Assembly (NCBI GenBank): GCA_014138095.1
Contig: JACGXE010000019.1
Location: 21,689 to 85,688 of the forward strand
Direction of reading: 5' to 3'
Length of the DNA: 64,000 nucleotides
DNA from: Ochrobactrum sp. RH2CCR150
Lineage (GTDB): Bacteria; Pseudomonadota; Alphaproteobacteria; Rhizobiales; Rhizobiaceae
The notes beneath the pieces are model-generated. The model saw only the letters and a list, made by a program, of their open reading frames with translations, was not told the origin of the DNA and made no database searches. The position numbers and the translations under genes were made by a program. This document shows, one piece after another, positions 61,504 through 64,000 of this stretch; within the stretch, counting starts at the first letter, position 1, and every line of letters begins with the position of its first letter.

Positions 61504-62352
61504 ATGAATGCGTACTTTTCGGAGGAAAATTCCACTGAAACCGTGAATGGACGAATGAAACCGAACTCGACCCGACTCACGGAAGTCATGGGGGCATTGG
61601 TCAGCCATTTGCACAGTTTTATAAAGGAAGTGGCTCTGACTCAGAACGAGTGGGAGTACGCTATCGACTTTTTGACACGCACCGGGCGGATATGTAGTGA
61701 AGAACGGCAAGAGTTTATTCTGTTGAGCGACACGCTAGGAGTTTCAATGCTTGTCGACGCCATCAACAATAGACGCCCCTGCGGTGCCACCGAAAATACA
61801 GTTTTTGGACCCTTCCATGTGAAAAACGCACCCGTGCGAAAGATGGGCGACTGCATTTCCCTAGACGGTAAGGGCGAAAGCTGTCGCTATTTTGGACGAG
61901 TGATTGATCTGAATGGCATTCCCATCGCTGGTGCGAGCATCGACGTGTGGTCCGACAATGCAGACGGCTATTACGACGTCCAACAGCCAGACATACAGCC
62001 GAAATGGAATAATCGTGGCATTTTCGTAACCGGGAATGATGGTTACTACGAGTTCTTCGGCATCAAACCGGTCTCATATCCTATCCCAGACGACGGGCCG
62101 GTAGGAGAAATGCTCGGCCATCTCGGCAGGCACCCATACCGGCCTGCTCATATGCACTACCTGGTGAATGCAGACGGCTATGAAAAGCTAATTACCCATA
62201 CCTTCGTCGGAGAAGACGCCTACCTCAAATCGGATGCAGTGTTTGGCGTTAAAAAGACCTTGATTGCCCCATTCGAGCGCACATCGGGATCTATCAGCCT
62301 ATGGCAGTCAAAGTTCGATTTCGTTCTTGTCCAAGCAGGAAATAAACAATGA
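61504..62352 (+). CDS. Hydroxyquinol 1,2-dioxygenase
   Basis: A 282-residue intradiol dioxygenase cleaving hydroxyquinol (1,2,4-trihydroxybenzene) to maleylacetate. It has the N-terminal dimerisation helix domain (about 20-110) and the non-haem Fe(III) site with Tyr residues around SYPIPDDGPVG and HPYRPAHMHY carrying the two His. The ATG at 61504 with GGGAGA upstream is chosen over an ATG at 61489. The stop overlaps the next YciI gene by ATGA. Confidence 0.93.
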   Translation: MNAYFSEENSTETVNGRMKPNSTRLTEVMGALVSHLHSFIKEVALTQNEWEYAIDFLTRTGRICSEERQEFILLSDTLGVSMLVDAINNRRPCGATENTVFGPFHVKNAPVRKMGDCISLDGKGESCRYFGRVIDLNGIPIAGASIDVWSDNADGYYDVQQPDIQPKWNNRGIFVTGNDGYYEFFGIKPVSYPIPDDGPVGEMLGHLGRHPYRPAHMHYLVNADGYEKLITHTFVGEDAYLKSDAVFGVKKTLIAPFERTSGSISLWQSKFDFVLVQAGNKQ

Positions 62353-62639
62353 TCGCATTTCGATTTGCAGTCTCAGATCCCCGAAAGACCCACGCACGCG
62401 CGCAGCTTCATGATGCACACAAGAAACACATTGCTGACGCACCGTTCGAGGTTCTTATGTCGGGTCCCGCGTTCCAAGAAGGCAGTGATGCCACCGCTGC
62501 GGCATTACTAATTGCGAATGTTGCGACGTTAGCAGAATTGGAATTATTTAATTTGACCGATCCTTATGTAAACTCCGGCGTATATATAAAAACATGGATC
62601 CTTGAATGGAAGAATTCGAAAAGCTTAAGAATTATATGA
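62349..62639 (+). CDS. YciI-like protein 2
   Basis: A 96-residue YciI-family protein, only distantly similar to the one at 60119. The conserved His (LHDAHKKHI) and Asp (LTDPYV) are kept. Coupled to the dioxygenase gene by ATGA. Two different YciI proteins in one four-gene operon suggest two separate steps on the ring, such as tautomerisation and removal of a substituent. Confidence 0.82.
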   Translation: MIAFRFAVSDPRKTHARAQLHDAHKKHIADAPFEVLMSGPAFQEGSDATAAALLIANVATLAELELFNLTDPYVNSGVYIKTWILEWKNSKSLRII

Positions 62640-63164
62640 CCGAATATTTGTGATGGTCATCGCAATACTTATGAACTTTAAACAGATTTTATCTAATATA
62701 ATCTGTTTATTTTAATAATGTTTATATCCATTTAATATTAATGGTGATACGGGAATTAAATTATAATTATGCTATATAAAGTAATAAATATTCTGACATC
62801 CAGTCTGAAACATATCCAGGCCATTCTTCGTCTGAGAGCGCCTCTTCCCTTAGAATTAGCGTTATATGCATTCATTTTAATCTCAGGATTCATACTATCA
62901 GGCTCCTGCACACTGCATCAAGCCACCGAAACGTTTGAAAAGATTTATATGCATACGGAGTTGTTTTTCCTCCCGCCTTGAACGGATATGATCCGCTGAC
63001 CCTCGCAATTGGGAGATGTGCAGATTGCCAGTCAGAAGTGTGAGAATGCCGAGCCTCCCCATAACAGCTTACGATAGCCACGTCATGTTAATCTGAGTGA
63101 CAACCTAGGTGTTGAAATTAGCACCATTTGGTGATAAATTGACTCAACTGCAGGAGGTAGTTTT
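62640..63164. other. Intergenic between hydroxyquinol operon and vapBC
   Basis: 525 bases. The first part (62640-62800) is strikingly AT-rich and looks foreign to its surroundings. A 70-codon frame at 62769-62981 encodes a hydrophobic stretch but has no ribosome binding site and is not claimed as a gene. Boundary repeat D lies at 63021-63036. Confidence 0.5.
63021..63036 (+). repeat. Module-boundary repeat, copy D
   Basis: CAGATTGCCAGTCAGA keeps the GATTGCCAGTCA core of copies C and E. It lies upstream of vapB, so copies D and E bracket the toxin-antitoxin pair. Confidence 0.5.
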
Positions 63165-63365
63165 ATGCGTTCAACCATTAATCTTGATGATAATCTCTTG
63201 GAAAAAGCCAGATCCCTGACGGGCACAAAGGAGACAGCCGCTTTGGTCCGCCAAGCGTTAGAAGCACTCGTGCGCGTCGAGACTGGTAAACGGCTTATCG
63301 CTCTTGGAGGCACCATGCCGGACGCTGAAGCCGCCCCCCGCCGTCGGAGCTCAGTGAATAAGTGA
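63165..63365 (+). CDS. vapB: VapB-type antitoxin
   Basis: A 66-residue protein of the VapB_antitoxin type (MRSTINLDDNLLEKARSLTG; then TKETAALVRQALEALVRVE). The ribbon-helix-helix-like N-terminus binds the operon promoter and the C-terminus (GGTMPDAEAAPRRRS) would wrap around the toxin. AGGAGG lies six bases upstream of the ATG. Its stop overlaps the toxin start (GTGA). Confidence 0.9.
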   Translation: MRSTINLDDNLLEKARSLTGTKETAALVRQALEALVRVETGKRLIALGGTMPDAEAAPRRRSSVNK

Positions 63366-63739
63366 TATTAGCAGATACTTCCATTTGGATTGATCATTTC
63401 CGCCGAGGTGATAACGATCTTGTAAAAATTATTGGTAGCGATCTTCTGCTTTGCCATCCGGCAGTCATTGGCGAACTTGCTTTGGGCAGCCTACGCGACA
63501 GGACCGCTGTGTTAACTTTTCTCCGCGCACAGCGTGAGACTATCGTAGCAACCCACGACGAGGTTATGACTCTCATTGAGAGGCATAACGTTTTTAGCAT
63601 GGGTATTGGCTACACGGATGCTCACTTGCTCGCTTCTGTCCTACTTGATCAGCGCACATCACTTTGGACCCGAGACAAGCGGCTCAAGCTAGCGGCCCTC
63701 AAAGCTGGCGCTGCTCTTTATGAGCCCTTTCACAGTTAA
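63362..63739 (+). CDS. vapC: VapC-type PIN-domain ribonuclease toxin
   Basis: A 125-residue PIN-domain protein with GTG start. The four acidic residues of the magnesium site are Asp5 (MILADTSIW), Glu38 (GELALGS), Asp86 (YTDAHLLAS) and Asp105 (WTRDKRL). VapC toxins cut RNA, often initiator tRNA or other specific RNAs, and are neutralised by VapB. No disruption is seen, so the pair may be functional and help keep the accessory region. Confidence 0.92.
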   Translation: MILADTSIWIDHFRRGDNDLVKIIGSDLLLCHPAVIGELALGSLRDRTAVLTFLRAQRETIVATHDEVMTLIERHNVFSMGIGYTDAHLLASVLLDQRTSLWTRDKRLKLAALKAGAALYEPFHS

Positions 63740-63808
63740 AAAGAATATAACGCCATCCGCTTGATCGGCCGTTTTGATGAGCTCGAACGGGTGACACGGT
63801 CTTGAATG

Positions 63809-63833
63809 GGACCGGAAGCAGAAAGTCCGGTCC
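63809..63833. terminator. Hairpin downstream of vapC
   Basis: GGACCGGA and TCCGGTCC pair perfectly over 8 bases with a 9-base loop. An A-run follows on the plus strand, so it is not a classical terminator for vapC. Confidence 0.35.
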
Positions 63834-63847
63834 GGCCAAAAAATGTG

Positions 63848-63991
63848 CTAAACGGGGCATAATGAGCTGTCGGCACAACCACCTGATTGCCAGTCAAGAG
63901 TTATACAAATCGCCTTTTCAATGCAGTTTATAGTGGCTAGAGGCTCAGGCGGCTTCGAGGCGTCATATTCCCCCATACCAATCATATCCAT
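63848..63991 (-). CDS. Possible 47-residue small protein
   Basis: A short minus-strand frame with GGGAGG near the window end (three bases before the ATG at 63991, nine before a second ATG at 63985). The product has no recognised family. The boundary repeat E lies inside this frame, which argues either for a chance frame or that the repeat has coding origin. Confidence 0.2.
   Translation of the reverse strand: MDMIGMGEYDASKPPEPLATINCIEKAICITLDWQSGGCADSSLCPV
63883..63899 (+). repeat. Module-boundary repeat, copy E
   Basis: CTGATTGCCAGTCAAGA, identical over 17 bases to copy C at 50593-50609 and in the same orientation, about 13.3 kb away. Confidence 0.6.
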
Positions 63992-64000
63992 AATCCTCCC

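Noticed and set aside
62769..62981. A possible 70-residue membrane peptide
   Set aside because: It lies in an AT-rich gap, has no Shine-Dalgarno sequence and no recognisable features beyond one hydrophobic stretch.
63809..63833. Intrinsic terminator of vapC
   Set aside because: The hairpin is good but no T-run follows on the plus strand, so it is kept only as a low-confidence hairpin.
1..64000. CRISPR arrays, tRNA or rRNA genes, riboswitches, replication origin
   Set aside because: No regularly spaced repeats, cloverleaf-like sequences, rRNA segments or known riboswitch cores were seen when reading both strands; short RNAs cannot be excluded by eye.

Overview
The window looks like part of a secondary chromosome, megaplasmid or accessory island of an alphaproteobacterium of the order Hyphomicrobiales (Rhizobiales), most likely a Brucella/Ochrobactrum-type soil bacterium. 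This rests on the style of its ABC transporters, its autotransporter and its lid-less adenylate kinase. No ribosomal RNA, tRNA, replication genes or CRISPR array were seen. Apart from the autotransporter and an insertion sequence, almost everything is uptake plus catabolism, packed as separate modules that each carry their own transporter and regulator.

Layout. 0-9.4 kb: the 3' end of a gamma-glutamyltransferase gene, a very large Gly-rich autotransporter, an IS3-family insertion sequence and remnants. 9.4-18.3 kb: a sugar/polyol module with a glycerol kinase-like kinase, two SGNH esterases on either side of a ribose-type ABC transporter, and a ROK repressor gene with two matching 21-bp candidate operators. 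18.7-37.5 kb: a large catabolic system with molybdenum-enzyme accessory genes (mocA-like, xdhC-like), a nine-cistron acyl-CoA operon (solute-binding protein, enoyl-CoA hydratase, SDR lacking its catalytic Tyr/Lys, AMP-forming ligase, Fe-ADH, thioesterase, a gabD remnant, adenylate kinase, xdhC), a branched-chain-amino-acid-type ABC transporter, a CoxG-like protein, and a three-subunit xanthine-dehydrogenase-family hydroxylase with a lactonase gene inserted between subunit genes. A tandem double-HxlR regulator closes the block. A 17-bp motif, AAGTCTAATAATGCAAG and variants, occurs at all three control regions of this block and at the regulator's own promoter, so it reads as one regulon.

37.9-50.4 kb: a flavin-dependent oxidation module (Lrp and PucR-type regulators, AA_synth-family protein, flavin reductase, aldehyde dehydrogenase, luciferase-like monooxygenase, alpha/beta hydrolase, CMD protein), a polar amino acid ABC transporter and an exported M20 amidohydrolase. 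51.0-62.6 kb: a hydroxyquinol module (small monooxygenase, NTF2-like protein, sugar-type ABC transporter, amidase, an unusual regulator made of a winged helix fused to a periplasmic-binding-protein fold, a beta-hydroxyacid dehydrogenase, two YciI proteins, maleylacetate reductase and hydroxyquinol 1,2-dioxygenase) with its own candidate palindromic operator in two places. 63.2-63.7 kb: a VapBC toxin-antitoxin pair.

The last three modules are separated by copies of a short same-orientation repeat (core GATTGCCAGTCAAGA), which may mark how the accessory region was assembled. The strongest candidates for undescribed biology are the AAGTCTAATAATGCAAG regulon with its molybdenum hydroxylase/lactonase/acyl-CoA pathway, and the hydroxyquinol module run by the winged-helix/solute-binding fusion regulator. 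All functions are read from sequence patterns; substrates are inferences.
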